Notes: generated by a model not told the origin, from the letters alone. A stretch of DNA of 64,000 nucleotides from CAVZYN01 sp963779515 (GCA_963779515.1 CAVZYN010000012.1:1-64000); one strand, 5' to 3'. Shown: positions 16,509 through 26,011, counted from the first letter of the stretch. Numbers and translations are program-made.

Positions 16509-17516
16509 ATGCCAGGTCAAAATCGCCAAGTGAAGCTCGCGAAGCGGCCGAAACCCGGCCTGATCACGCCCGATTGCTTCGCCATTGGCGAGGCACCGAT
16601 CCTCGAACCGGCGGACGGCGAATTTCGCGTCAAAGTCGCCTACATTTCACTCGATCCTGCGATGCGAGGTTGGGTCAACGAGGCGCGCTCCTATGTCGCG
16701 CCGGTTGCGATCGGCGAGGTGATGCGCGCGTATGCGGTTGGCATCATCGACGCCTCCAAGCATCCCGGCTTCAAGGCGGGCGACGCGGTGCAGGGCCTGT
16801 TCGGCGTGCAGGCGTACGCGATCTCGAATGGCAAGGGCGTCGTCAAGGTCGACACCAAACAAGCTCCGCTCGAGCGTTGGATCGGCGGTCTCGGGATGCC
16901 GGGTTGGACCGCCTACTTCGGGCTGCTCGACGTCGGCCAGCCGAAAGCGGGCGAGACGGTCGTCGTCTCGGCCGCCTCCGGCGCCGTCGGCTCGATTGTC
17001 GGCCAGATCGCGAAGATCAAGGGCTGCCGCGTGGTCGGCATCGCGGGTGGCAAAGACAAATGCGACTTCGTTGTCAAAGAACTCGGCTTCGATGCGGCCG
17101 TCGACTACAAAGCCGGCAACCTCGCCGCCGAGCTCAAGGCCGCCGCGCCCAAGGGCATCGACGTCTACTTCGAGAACGTCGGTGGCGAGATCCTCGATAC
17201 AGTGCTGCTGCAGATGAATACGTTCGGGCGTATCCCGGTGTGCGGTCTGATCTCCGCCTACAACGCGACGGAAATGCCACCGGGTCCGAAGAATTTCCGC
17301 GCCGTGCTGACGCAGCGCTTGCGCATGCAGGGCCTGATCGTGTTCGACTGGGCTGATCGGATCCCTGAGGCGATTCGTGAACTCGGTGCGTGGCATGCCG
17401 CCGGCCGCCTCAAGATCCGCGAGGACGTGCGCACGGGTGGTCTCGATGCCTTCCCCGCGGTACTTAATCTGCTCTACACGGGCGGCAACAACGGCAAGCT
17501 GGTGCTCAAGCTCTGA
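16509..17516 (+). CDS. NADP-dependent medium-chain oxidoreductase (curcumin/prostaglandin reductase type)
   Basis: 335 residues, the usual length of zinc-free MDR double-bond reductases (CurA, leukotriene B4 dehydrogenase type). Motifs: VAYISLDPAMRGWVNEARSY in the catalytic domain, GLGMPGWTAYFGLLDVGQPK, nucleotide loop SAASGAVGSIVGQIAK, and VYFENVGGEILDTVL. No zinc-binding Cys cluster is present, consistent with enone reduction rather than alcohol oxidation. ATG at 16509 follows AACAGGAGTACCGC. Stop overlaps the next gene's ATG by one base (TGATG), so the pair is co-translated. Confidence 0.92.
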   Translation: MPGQNRQVKLAKRPKPGLITPDCFAIGEAPILEPADGEFRVKVAYISLDPAMRGWVNEARSYVAPVAIGEVMRAYAVGIIDASKHPGFKAGDAVQGLFGVQAYAISNGKGVVKVDTKQAPLERWIGGLGMPGWTAYFGLLDVGQPKAGETVVVSAASGAVGSIVGQIAKIKGCRVVGIAGGKDKCDFVVKELGFDAAVDYKAGNLAAELKAAAPKGIDVYFENVGGEILDTVLLQMNTFGRIPVCGLISAYNATEMPPGPKNFRAVLTQRLRMQGLIVFDWADRIPEAIRELGAWHAAGRLKIREDVRTGGLDAFPAVLNLLYTGGNNGKLVLKL

Positions 17517-18109
17517 TGCTACGTCCGGGACTCACGCTCTATTTCGTTCGCCACGGCCAGACCGACTGGAACGCCGCTCAGCGCTATCAGGGTCAGACCG
17601 ACATCCCGCTCAATGCGACGGGCCGGGGGCAGGCGGCGGTGTGCGGGCGCATCTTGAAGGCGGCGTTGGGTAATGCGGTGGGAGCGGTCGACTACGTGGC
17701 GAGCCCGCTGTCACGTGCGACCGAAACGATGGAGATCCTGCGCCGTGAACTTGGCCTCGATGCCAAGTCCTACAGATTGGACGGCCGGCTCAAGGAGCAG
17801 CACTTCGGACATTGGGAAGGGATCGTCTATTCGGATCTCAAAACCATCGATCCCGAAGGCCTTGCCGCACGCAAAGCCGACATGTGGGGCTGGGTGCCGC
17901 GCGGGGGCGAAAACTACCAGATGGTGAGCGATCGGCTCGCCGCGTGCCTTGCCGAACTCGACCGTGACACCGTCATCACATCGCACGGCAATGTCGGCCG
18001 CTCGCTGCGCGGCTTGGCGCTCGGGCTCTCGAAGACCGAGGTTCCCCGGCTCGACGCCCCGCAGGACCGGGTTCTGCGCATCCGCACTGGCGAGATGACC
18101 TGGTTATAG
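17516..18109 (+). CDS. histidine phosphatase family protein (GpmB/CobC-like)
   Basis: 197 residues of the phosphoglycerate-mutase-like superfamily: phospho-acceptor His in FVRHGQTDWNAAQRYQGQTD, the second catalytic block SPLSRATETMEI, the acid residue region LKEQHFGHWEG, and the C-terminal ITSHGNVGRSLRG with the second His. The family includes phosphoglycerate mutases and many phosphatases; the substrate is not readable. Start at 17516 overlaps the stop of the oxidoreductase (ATG shares its A with TGA). Confidence 0.92.
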   Translation: MLRPGLTLYFVRHGQTDWNAAQRYQGQTDIPLNATGRGQAAVCGRILKAALGNAVGAVDYVASPLSRATETMEILRRELGLDAKSYRLDGRLKEQHFGHWEGIVYSDLKTIDPEGLAARKADMWGWVPRGGENYQMVSDRLAACLAELDRDTVITSHGNVGRSLRGLALGLSKTEVPRLDAPQDRVLRIRTGEMTWL

Positions 18110-18196
18110 TCAAGTTGCGGGGTTCCATTAAAAACGCCTTAACGACCCGCGGCTACACTTGCCGGAGACGAGTGTACGTTGGGAGCACGGCGGGTC

Positions 18197-19417
18197 ATGG
18201 AAACGAATGAAGCCAGTCCATTCGATGGTGTGATCTGCATCGGCGGCGAGGACTGGTGGTATCACAACCGCGGCCACTTCGATTTCCAGATCATGCGCCG
18301 GATCGCGCGCAAGATGCCGGTGCTGTTCGTCAACTCGCTCGGGGTGCGCATGCCAACCCCCGGGACGTCGCTCGACGACGGCCGCAAATTCATCGGCAAG
18401 ATCGGCCGTAAGCTCAAGAGCCTATCGAACGGCGTCACCAACGTCGAAAACAAGTTCTGGGTGTTCTCGCCGGTCATGGCGCCCGGCGCCACGGGGCAGA
18501 AGCTGACGGCCTGGGCGCTCGCACCGCAAATCAAGCTCGCCGCACTGCGCGCCGGCATTCAACGGCCGTTACTGTGGATCCACTGTCCTGCCGGCGCCGC
18601 GTTGGTCGGCGCACTGGGTGCCGTCGCAACCGTGCTGCAGCGGACCGACCGGTTCGAGGCCTTTACCGAGGCCGACGGCACGACGGTCGGCGATCAGATC
18701 CGGCTCCTCAAGACCGCAGCGGACCTCGTCGTCTACGCAGCACCGCACCTGATGCAGGAAGAGACAGGCACAGTCACGCGCCAGCTCCTCGTCACGCACG
18801 GCGTTGAACTCGATCGCTTCGTCGCAGACGGCCGCAGCCCTGGCCGCGGCCCCGCCGATCTCGTGGCGCTGCCGAGGCCACGCGTTGGCTTCATTGGCGG
18901 CATCGATGCCCACACTTTCGACCCCGAGCTGTTCCTCGATGTCGCCAACCGTCTGCCGGACCTTCAATTCGTGCTCGTCGGAGGCAGTTCGCTGCCCGAG
19001 GGCTGGTGCACGCTCCCGAATGTGCGCATGACCGGCCGCGTTCCCTACGAAGTCGTCTCGCGCTACATGGCCGCCATGGATGTGCTGATCATGCCGTGGA
19101 ACAAGAGCGAGTGGATCAAGGCCTGCAATCCCGTGAAGCTGAAGGAATACCTGGCGATCGGCCGGCCGGTGGTGACGACCGAGTTCCGCGCGCTCGACGG
19201 CTGGCGGGACGTGGTTCGCGTTGCAGAGGACGCGGAAAGCTTCGCCGCCGCCATCCGCGCCGGGCTGGCTGAAGGCTTCAACGTTGGTCGTGTGCTGCCG
19301 CGCCTCGAGAAAGAGACTTGGGACGCCAAAGCCGATCTTGTGCTCAACACGCTGAAGGCCGTGGCGCACGCCCGCCAAACCGCGCCGATGGAAATCGGCC
19401 AGCCCGTGCTCGCCTGA
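18197..19417 (+). CDS. GT-B glycosyltransferase (GT1/GT4-like, TuaH type)
   Basis: 406 residues. The N-terminal half begins FDGVICIGGEDWWYHNRGHFDFQIMRRIARKMPVLFVNS, a pattern of TuaH-like and related glycosyltransferases with an early WWYH motif; the C-terminal Rossmann half contains FIGGIDAHTFDPELFLDVA, FVLVGGSSLPE, VRMTGRVPYEVVSRYMAAMD, and the donor-binding LKEYLAIGRPVVTTEF. It likely adds a sugar during assembly of the polysaccharide made by the adjacent cluster. ATG at 18197 is preferred; a TTG at 18179 is in frame. Transcribed away from the cluster core, convergent with the polymerase/ligase gene, so it has its own promoter in the 87 bases after the phosphatase gene. Confidence 0.88.
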   Translation: METNEASPFDGVICIGGEDWWYHNRGHFDFQIMRRIARKMPVLFVNSLGVRMPTPGTSLDDGRKFIGKIGRKLKSLSNGVTNVENKFWVFSPVMAPGATGQKLTAWALAPQIKLAALRAGIQRPLLWIHCPAGAALVGALGAVATVLQRTDRFEAFTEADGTTVGDQIRLLKTAADLVVYAAPHLMQEETGTVTRQLLVTHGVELDRFVADGRSPGRGPADLVALPRPRVGFIGGIDAHTFDPELFLDVANRLPDLQFVLVGGSSLPEGWCTLPNVRMTGRVPYEVVSRYMAAMDVLIMPWNKSEWIKACNPVKLKEYLAIGRPVVTTEFRALDGWRDVVRVAEDAESFAAAIRAGLAEGFNVGRVLPRLEKETWDAKADLVLNTLKAVAHARQTAPMEIGQPVLA

Positions 19418-19443
19418 GCTGGCGGTTCAATTCGGTCAGACGC

Positions 19444-20814
19444 TCAGGCCGGGACAAGATCCGAGCCGCGGACGCCGGCTGCAGCGCGCTGCTGCTTCAA
19501 GCGGCGTTGCTGCCAGGTGTCGAAGGCTGGGGCTGCGTCCGCCGTTGCGGTGACGCTACGGCGCACGCGTACAGGGTCCGCGAACACGCCGCCCATGCCC
19601 ACCAGAAAAAAGAGATAGGCGTAGAGCACGTTCCAGAAATGGACGGTGATGCCGATCAGGCAGAGCGCGATCAACGACATGGTCCAGCCGAGCATCAGCG
19701 GCCGCATGCTGCGATCCGGATGGCGCTTGCCGACCTTCCAGGCACCACGCAGCATCAGCACAAACCCGAGCACCAGGGTGGCGATTGCCGGCAGGCCCGC
19801 GCGCAGCGGGATCACCAGCCAGAATGCGTCGATCGAATCCGAGTGCATCCACCACGGCCGTTCCCAATCGGCCAGACCGATCCCAGTCATGAAGTTGGCA
19901 TAGAAATTCTGAATGCCGTGTTCCCAGATCACCAAGCGATAATAGCCGGTCCAGCTGTCGAGGGTCATGCCGGTCGCGATGATGCCGATTGGCGTGCGCG
20001 ACCCGACGAGACTCGCACCGACATAGAGACCCGCAAAGATCGTCATGGTGATGGTCAGGCGATTGGCGACGCCGCGCGTGCCGCGCTCCCAAGCGATCAT
20101 TGCGATCTGGAAGCCGAGGCAAAGGAGCGGCGCCGAGGACAAGCCGAGCAAGGTCGCGCCCGCAATGATGCCAATCCGGAGATTGCGCTTTGCGATGCGG
20201 CGCTCCGTGAACCACACCATCGCCGCCACCGACGCACAGAAGGTGCCGTAGTGAATCGGATGTTCGAAGGTCGAGTAGGCGCGCTCGAGGCCGAGACGCG
20301 CTTCGTACTTCAGCGGAAACCCGTAACCGGTCAGGGCGTTCATGGCATCATGCGCGAAATGCTGGCCGAGCAGCGTCTCGGGCAACGCGATCAAGCCGGC
20401 GACGGCCACGCCCATGAACAGCAGGCGGACAACGGCGCGGAACGTATCGCCGTCGCGGATGTAGGCGCGAGCGATGACATAGGCCGCCAGACTTTCAAGC
20501 GCCAGCGCGCCACCGTACTGCAGACCGCCGCTGGAGCCTTGGTTCGACGCGGCAACTTGGCCGCCTTCACCGTGATAGACAAAGATGCCGACGGTCCAAA
20601 GGTTGTAGAGGATGAATGCGAAATCGAAGCCATGAGGCTTGAGGTCGCGCGCCCGGATCAGCTTGTAGAACGCGAGCGGAAAGAACAGCAGGAACACGAG
20701 GCGATGCGGCGAGAAACGAGAGCCGCCGAGCCAGACCGACATCTCGACCGGGCACAGGAACGCGATCACGGTCAACGTCACCGGCAGCGGAACGATTTTT
20801 AGAAATTGCCGCAT
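19444..20814 (-). CDS. O-antigen polymerase/ligase-like membrane protein (Wzy/WaaL type)
   Basis: 456 residues with about 11 hydrophobic helices. One large loop (FEHPIHYGTFCASVAAMVWF and later NFMTGIGLADWERPWWMHSDSIDAFWL) carries the conserved Arg/His and H-x-D-like positions seen in Wzy/WaaL family proteins. Known role: polymerising undecaprenyl-linked repeat units or ligating them, at the periplasmic face of the inner membrane. Last gene of the minus-strand exopolysaccharide operon, just after the initiating phosphotransferase. In a Wzy-dependent pathway a flippase (Wzx) is also needed and none is present in the window. Confidence 0.88.
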   Translation of the reverse strand: MRQFLKIVPLPVTLTVIAFLCPVEMSVWLGGSRFSPHRLVFLLFFPLAFYKLIRARDLKPHGFDFAFILYNLWTVGIFVYHGEGGQVAASNQGSSGGLQYGGALALESLAAYVIARAYIRDGDTFRAVVRLLFMGVAVAGLIALPETLLGQHFAHDAMNALTGYGFPLKYEARLGLERAYSTFEHPIHYGTFCASVAAMVWFTERRIAKRNLRIGIIAGATLLGLSSAPLLCLGFQIAMIAWERGTRGVANRLTITMTIFAGLYVGASLVGSRTPIGIIATGMTLDSWTGYYRLVIWEHGIQNFYANFMTGIGLADWERPWWMHSDSIDAFWLVIPLRAGLPAIATLVLGFVLMLRGAWKVGKRHPDRSMRPLMLGWTMSLIALCLIGITVHFWNVLYAYLFFLVGMGGVFADPVRVRRSVTATADAAPAFDTWQQRRLKQQRAAAGVRGSDLVPA

Positions 20815-22310
20815 GCTGCTGTTTGCTGTTTTGCGCTCAGAGGGCGTTGCGCCCGGTGAAACCCATAACCAGAGTCATGGCGAGGATCTTGAGATCGAGC
20901 CACAACGTCCAACTGTCGACATATTCGAGGTCGTGCTCGAACTCGCGACTGCATCTTTTCGTTGGTTTCCGTCGGTCCGCGATGCCCGTTGACCTGGGCC
21001 CACCCCGTCATGCCGGGCTTGACCTGGTGGCGATTGGCATAGCGCTCCACCAACTCGCCATAGTGATCATCGTGAACCAAGGCATGCGGGCGCGGGCCAA
21101 CCAGCGACATCTCTCCGCGCAGCACATTGATCAACTGTGGCAACTCATCGAGGCTTGTCGCGCGAAGGAAATTACCGATCCGGGTGATGCGTGGATCATG
21201 ATGCCGCGCTTGGCGCACTTCGGTCCCATCTTCCATCACGTGCATGGTGCGAAACTTCAACACCTCGATCACGCGGCGGTTGAGGCCATGTCGGCGTTGA
21301 CGGAACAAGACAGGCCCGGGGCTGTCGAGGCGTACCGCCAGCGCGACCAGCGCCATGACCGGCAGAGCCAGGATCAGCAGCACCGCCCCGACAACGTAGT
21401 CTTCCGAGGCTTTCAGATGCGGCGCCCAATCGCTCAACGGCTTAGTCTTGATATCGAGAAGGCCCACCGGACCTATATTCGAGACCTGGTGCGTCGGCGC
21501 TTCGCCAATCACATCGGTGGAGAGGTGCGTGCACACGTGCAAGCTGACGGGCAGCTGTTCGAGGCGGCGCGCGATCTGCGCAAGCCGGCCTTCCGCCGTC
21601 GGCGGCAACGCGATGATAATCTGATCGACCGCGCCGGTCCGGCCGAGCGCAATGAGTTCCTCGAGCGTCCCGCAGGCGAGATCGCGCGCATAGGGCCGGC
21701 GTTCGCGCACAACGCGATCGTCGTAGAGGCCCGCAAAGCGAATTCCGAGTTTCTTGTCCGCCAGATGGTCGCGGATCCGCTCCGCGACGATACCATGACC
21801 GAACACGGCGACGGTCCGATCGAAGATCCCGCGCTCCGCCAGTTTCGACAGGATGCCGCGCGCAACCAGACGCTGCGCCATGATCATGCCGAAGCTGGCC
21901 ACCAGCCAGGTCGCATACCAGGTCCAGAGATAGGAACCGCCGAAATCAAGCGGCAGGCCAACGCCCAGAACCGCGAGGAATGCGATGAGCAGCGCCAGCA
22001 ACGTCCTGAGCGGATCGACCGGCAAGTCATGCACCTTGTTGACGTCGTAGAATCCGAAGTGCCGCATCGGCAGATACGCGAACAAGCTCGTCAGCAGACA
22101 ACTCTGCAGCGTCGTTTGCACTGTCACGGTCAATTCGCCGTACGTCGCATAGATCAGCGCGGGGAGCGCGCCGCCAACGAGAATTGCCAGGACGTCACAG
22201 AACCCGACGATGTCCACCGCCACGCGCCGCGATCGCCGCGCGTTGGCTGGCACTATCTGTGAGCCGGCGATACCCACACTCGGGGCCGGTGAACCCACAA
22301 CGGTTGTCAT
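20799..22310 (-). CDS. undecaprenyl-phosphate sugar phosphotransferase (initiating glycosyltransferase), C-terminal frame break
   Basis: Polyisoprenylphosphate hexose-1-phosphate transferase family: five N-terminal helices (about residues 32-140), a central Rossmann-like domain (VAVFGHGIVAERIRDHLADKK) and the catalytic domain with VLFRQRRHGLNRRVIEVLKFRTM, SLDELPQLINVLRGEMSLVGPRPHA and GMTGWAQVNGHRG. As read the end is out of frame (KMQSRVRARPRICRQLDV...). Removing one A at 20940-20941 gives the expected ending RVEHDLEYVDSWTLWLDLKIL...GFTGRNAL with a stop at 20837-20839, matching relatives. It loads the first sugar phosphate on the lipid carrier. ATG at 22310 overlaps the stop of a 33-codon frame upstream and follows GAGGGAGGACATC. 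Confidence 0.9.
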   Translation of the reverse strand: MTTVVGSPAPSVGIAGSQIVPANARRSRRVAVDIVGFCDVLAILVGGALPALIYATYGELTVTVQTTLQSCLLTSLFAYLPMRHFGFYDVNKVHDLPVDPLRTLLALLIAFLAVLGVGLPLDFGGSYLWTWYATWLVASFGMIMAQRLVARGILSKLAERGIFDRTVAVFGHGIVAERIRDHLADKKLGIRFAGLYDDRVVRERRPYARDLACGTLEELIALGRTGAVDQIIIALPPTAEGRLAQIARRLEQLPVSLHVCTHLSTDVIGEAPTHQVSNIGPVGLLDIKTKPLSDWAPHLKASEDYVVGAVLLILALPVMALVALAVRLDSPGPVLFRQRRHGLNRRVIEVLKFRTMHVMEDGTEVRQARHHDPRITRIGNFLRATSLDELPQLINVLRGEMSLVGPRPHALVHDDHYGELVERYANRHQVKPGMTGWAQVNGHRGPTETNEKMQSRVRARPRICRQLDVVARSQDPRHDSGYGFHRAQRPLSAKQQTAACGNF

Positions 22311-22408
22311 GATGTCCTCCCTCGTCCGTGCGCCGACCGCACGCGGCTCTTGCTGTCGCTGCTCATTACTTGACGTGCCCCGAAGTCTTTTGCGTCGTAT
22401 TCAGTCAT
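22307..22408 (-). CDS. candidate 33-codon small gene in exopolysaccharide operon
   Basis: ATG at 22408 is preceded at 6-base spacing by a good AGGAG ribosome-binding site, begins 10 bases after the wzc stop and ends in a TGA that overlaps the ATG of the phosphotransferase gene (ATGA at 22307-22310). The peptide (MTEYDAKDFGARQVMSSDSK, then a basic tail rich in Arg, Ser and Gly) has no signal peptide or membrane segment. The ribosome-binding site and coupling are what is seen; that it is translated is inference. It could be a regulatory or assembly peptide, or serve only to couple translation across the 108-base gap. Confidence 0.45.
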   Translation of the reverse strand: MTEYDAKDFGARQVMSSDSKSRVRSAHGRGRTS

Positions 22409-22418
22409 GCTGCGCTCC

Positions 22419-24686
22419 TCATGCGGCCTTGTGGGGCCGCATCGGCCCGCCGTGTGAACCGTTGTAACCGTAGCCAAAGCTGTCGGTCATTTCGCCGGCT
22501 GCAACCTTGTTGGCGATGATGCCGGCGATCTTGTCGATGTTGGCGCCCAGAGATTTCAGCGCGCGCTTCGCGAGTTTTTTCGGCGTCTTGCGCCAGACGA
22601 AAGTCATCACGATCTGATCGGCGTGGTCGGCGAGGATGCGGCCGTCCACCACGGGCAGCAGCGGCGGCGCATCGACGATGATCACGTCGAAGTACTGTTT
22701 CAGATGAGCGAGCGTCCGGGCGAGCGCCGGCGAGGACAATGCCTCTGGCGGCGAAAATTGCGAGGCGCGAGACTGCAAGGCTGGCAGCACATAGAGCGCC
22801 GACTTGGGATCGTGCAGCAGGGCCGAGACAGGGTCGACCGCGCCGGAAAGTACGTCGAGCAGTCCCGCGCCGTCAGTTATTCCGAGCGTGCGTGTGAGGT
22901 TGGCACGCCGCATGTCGCCATCGATCAACAGGGTCCTGAGGCCGCTTGCCGCGTAGTGATGGGCAAGGTTCGACGAGATCATCGTCTTGCCTTCTCCGGG
23001 CAAGCTCGATGCTACGAGGATCACGCGCGGTCCCTTGGAGGTGCTGACAAAGTCGATTTCGTGGCGTGCATTGCGGATCGCCTCGGCGACGAGACCGCCC
23101 GGTTCGATGTTGACCATACGCACTGCGCGCGCGGATGGCACGCTCGAGCCGTCCGCACGCTCGAGGGTTGGGATCTCGGCGATCTGCGGCGCTCCGAGCG
23201 CACGTTCGACTTCCTCCGGACGACGCATGCCCGGCACCATGAATTCCTGCAAGAAGGCCAGACCGAGCCCGAGCGCCAGGCCGGCGACGATCGCCAACAT
23301 CATCATCTGCTTGCGCTTCGGCGTGCTCGGGTAGAGCGGCACGTCGGCGTATTCGATGATGCGGCTATCGGGGAGCTGCATCGTTTGGGTTTCGACCATC
23401 TGTTTATGGCGGCCGAGGAAACTTTCGAACACTTGCTTCGAGGAGTGCACTTCGCGCTCGAGTTCGCGCAGTTTCACGGCCGCTTGCGCGGCGCCAACCT
23501 GCTGCTCCTTCAATCCATTGAGGTTCGCCGCCATCTGGCGCTCGCGATCGGCCGCGACCTCGTAGTCCGTCTTGAGGTTGGTGACGATCTGCTGGACCTC
23601 GACGTCGATCTGGCCTTGGATGTCCCGGACTTCGGCCTGAATTTTCTGCATTTCGGGATGGCGAGGGCCATAGCGCGTCAACAATTCGGCCTCGCGGCGC
23701 GTGACCTTGGCTTGCTGCTCCTTGAGCATGCGGATCGTGTGACTCTGCAGCACATCGCCAATGCCAGCTTTGTCGCGGCCTTGCTTCATCAGCGCCACGA
23801 CTTGCTGATACTTGGCAGCCATCTCGGCCGTGGTATTGCGCGCCATCACGGTTTGTTCCATGACCCGCGCCATCTGCTTCTCGGACAGCAGCTGGCCTTC
23901 GCTATCGACGATGTTGTTGTCGGCCTTGTAGCGGGCCACGCGGCGCTCGTCTTCGGCGAGCTTGAAGCGCAGCCCCTCGAGCTTGTTCTCGAGGATGTCG
24001 GTGGCGACGGTCGTCGCCTTGATCTTGTCGTCGATCTGATCCTGGATGTAGATCTCCGCGACCGTGTTGGCGATCTTGGCAGCCTTGACGGGGTCCTTGG
24101 CGTTGAAGCGGATCTCGATCACGAGCGAGTTGCGCACGCGCGAAATCTTGAGGCGTGAGCCAAAGAGCGCCGCGACCTCGTCGTGGACGGGGTCCGACTT
24201 GCTCATGGCCGGCGTCTTGAGCAGCGCGCCGATGGGATCGGAGTTCTCGGTCGCGTCGGCGCGGTTTTCCTTGGACTTCTGCAGCCGCCATGTGTTGAGC
24301 CCCAATGCCGCCAGCGTCTTGCCGATCGGGCCTGGCTCCTTGAATTCGGGGTCGGTGCGCAGATTGAGCTTTTCGATCACACGCATCGCGAGCGGCGCGG
24401 ATTTCAGGATCTCGACTTCACTTTCGACGACGGATGTATCGGTGCGCAGGTCCGAGACGACGTTTTCAAGCTGCACGATCGTTCTCTTGCGCGGATCGAT
24501 CTGGACCGTCGCTGCGGCATCGTAGCGATTGGGAATGAGCATGAGCCCACCGGCCGCGACGGCGCTGACGAGGACCGTCAAGCCGATGATGACCCACATG
24601 CGACGGCGGAGCAGCGACAGCACGTCGCTCAACCCGAAGCCACCTTCGGGTTCCTCCTGACCGTTGATGTTGTCATGTTGGCCCAT
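22419..24686 (-). CDS. wzc: polysaccharide co-polymerase with tyrosine autokinase domain (Wzc/ExoP type)
   Basis: 755 residues: an N-terminal Wzz domain with TM1 (about 32-52) and the conserved NRYDAAATVQIDPRKRTIVQ, a long periplasmic coiled-coil (about 200-430), TM2 (about 450-470) after the Pro-rich PSTPKRKQ, and a cytoplasmic BY-kinase with Walker A SSLPGEGKTMISSNLA (about 557-572), A' LLIDGDMRR and B DVIIVDAPPLLP. The C-terminus (DSFGYGYNGSHG) is Tyr/Gly-rich and would carry the autophosphorylated tyrosines. Known role: controlling chain length and gating export with Wza. No separate phosphatase (Wzb) is visible. Six bases downstream of the beta-barrel gene. Confidence 0.92.
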   Translation of the reverse strand: MGQHDNINGQEEPEGGFGLSDVLSLLRRRMWVIIGLTVLVSAVAAGGLMLIPNRYDAAATVQIDPRKRTIVQLENVVSDLRTDTSVVESEVEILKSAPLAMRVIEKLNLRTDPEFKEPGPIGKTLAALGLNTWRLQKSKENRADATENSDPIGALLKTPAMSKSDPVHDEVAALFGSRLKISRVRNSLVIEIRFNAKDPVKAAKIANTVAEIYIQDQIDDKIKATTVATDILENKLEGLRFKLAEDERRVARYKADNNIVDSEGQLLSEKQMARVMEQTVMARNTTAEMAAKYQQVVALMKQGRDKAGIGDVLQSHTIRMLKEQQAKVTRREAELLTRYGPRHPEMQKIQAEVRDIQGQIDVEVQQIVTNLKTDYEVAADRERQMAANLNGLKEQQVGAAQAAVKLRELEREVHSSKQVFESFLGRHKQMVETQTMQLPDSRIIEYADVPLYPSTPKRKQMMMLAIVAGLALGLGLAFLQEFMVPGMRRPEEVERALGAPQIAEIPTLERADGSSVPSARAVRMVNIEPGGLVAEAIRNARHEIDFVSTSKGPRVILVASSLPGEGKTMISSNLAHHYAASGLRTLLIDGDMRRANLTRTLGITDGAGLLDVLSGAVDPVSALLHDPKSALYVLPALQSRASQFSPPEALSSPALARTLAHLKQYFDVIIVDAPPLLPVVDGRILADHADQIVMTFVWRKTPKKLAKRALKSLGANIDKIAGIIANKVAAGEMTDSFGYGYNGSHGGPMRPHKAA

Positions 24687-24692
24687 GGGCGC

Positions 24693-25982
24693 TCAGTACC
24701 TGTACTTCACGCCAAACATCACCTTGTTCTGCGTCACCGGCTCGCGCAGGGTCACGGACTCGCGCTGGCGGTATTCGTAGTTGAAGGTGAAGAGCCAATT
24801 TTTGGTGTGGTAGTATTCCGCGCCCAGGCGGGCGAACCACGTGTCGTCTTCTCGCGTCGACTGATGGAACTCGTCGATCCGGTACTCGGCCTCCGCTGTC
24901 AGGATCAAATTGCGCCAAGCCTCGTACTGGGCGCCGGCAATGAAACTCGTATTGACGCGCGCGGAGGCATCCGGGCTCGAGGTCGGCTCGACCGAGCGTT
25001 TTGTCTTGGCCTCGAGAGTGAGGACCGGCAACACCAGCCACTGGGCGCGTGCTTCCCACACCGCCTTGGTGATGCGATCGAATCCAGCGTGATCGAAATC
25101 CATGGAATGCACGCCACCCATCAGGGCGAATTTGACGAGCGGCGACATTTCCATTTCGACACCGGCGCGCAATTCGTAGCCGCGGCCGTTGTGGTCGACG
25201 ATGCCGTCGCCACGCGATGTCTGCCAAATGCCTTTGGCCTCACCGACCCAGGCGTAGCCGGGCGAGGGGCGATAGGCGAGCCGCATGAACGGTCCCGTGC
25301 GGGAGATGTCACGGAAATCCTGGTCTAGCAGCGAACCGTCGATCGCGTCGACGTCACGGAAGTTCCACGATTCATAGCGACCGCCGAGGGATACAGCGAG
25401 TTTGCCGGCATCGCGCGTCAAGCCCGCTTCGATATGATTGCGCAGCAGCGGCACCGGCTTCTTGGCGGTCGACGGCGTTTCCACTTCGACATGCTCTTCG
25501 TGGGTCAGTTCGGACTTAGCGCTGCCGAAGATCTTGTGCGCATGGTCGATGTCGATGCGGAACCGCAAACGCGCATTGCCGTCGGCATAGCGCATTTCCG
25601 TGTGATCCTGCAGCGTTACCGCGCGGCCCTGGGCCATGAATTCCAGCATGTGGCGCGGCAAATCGCTTTGCACATGCACGCCGGTCGACAATTCATGCCG
25701 CAGGTCCGCCGACTTGTGGCGCATCGTGCCGTAGATGTTGTCGTTGTAGGTCAGGTTGTAGCCGGCCTCGGGGATGACGATGAAATTGCCGATCCGCAGG
25801 CCATCGGGACGGAACGCCGATCGGTCGCGGTCGCGAACGCTGACCGCGCCATAGGACTTTGCCTCGTCGTAGTGCGGGTCGCGCGACTGCGCAGCCGCCG
25901 TCACGGGCAGGGCAACAGCGGCAGTTACCGCTGACCCCAACCGGAGCGACCACGACAGACATTTTGACATCGACTGCGACAT
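24693..25982 (-). CDS. outer membrane beta-barrel protein of exopolysaccharide cluster
   Basis: About 429 residues: signal peptide (LRLGSAVTAAVALPVTAAAQ), a short N-terminal region with FIVIPEAGYNLTYNDNIYGT, then alternating aromatic/charged strands of a beta-barrel ending in an aromatic residue (KVMFGVKYRY). The sequence matches the pattern of outer membrane beta-barrel proteins of the BBP2_2 type that accompany Wza/Wzc genes. Probably a pore or scaffold assisting polysaccharide passage through the outer membrane (inference from position). The start at 25982 is chosen because it places the signal peptide at the N-terminus; another Met lies at 26009. Confidence 0.82.
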   Translation of the reverse strand: MSQSMSKCLSWSLRLGSAVTAAVALPVTAAAQSRDPHYDEAKSYGAVSVRDRDRSAFRPDGLRIGNFIVIPEAGYNLTYNDNIYGTMRHKSADLRHELSTGVHVQSDLPRHMLEFMAQGRAVTLQDHTEMRYADGNARLRFRIDIDHAHKIFGSAKSELTHEEHVEVETPSTAKKPVPLLRNHIEAGLTRDAGKLAVSLGGRYESWNFRDVDAIDGSLLDQDFRDISRTGPFMRLAYRPSPGYAWVGEAKGIWQTSRGDGIVDHNGRGYELRAGVEMEMSPLVKFALMGGVHSMDFDHAGFDRITKAVWEARAQWLVLPVLTLEAKTKRSVEPTSSPDASARVNTSFIAGAQYEAWRNLILTAEAEYRIDEFHQSTREDDTWFARLGAEYYHTKNWLFTFNYEYRQRESVTLREPVTQNKVMFGVKYRY

Positions 25983-26011
25983 GAACTTACTCAGCGCCCC
26001 CCGGCGCAACT

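Noticed and set aside
19318..20802. Long plus-strand frame across the polymerase/ligase gene.
   Set aside because: The minus strand encodes a proper multi-helix membrane protein; the plus frame is charged and repetitive without domains.
22623..24158. Long plus-strand frame across wzc.
   Set aside because: Antisense to a complete BY-kinase; Asp/His-rich pattern is the mirror of its codons.
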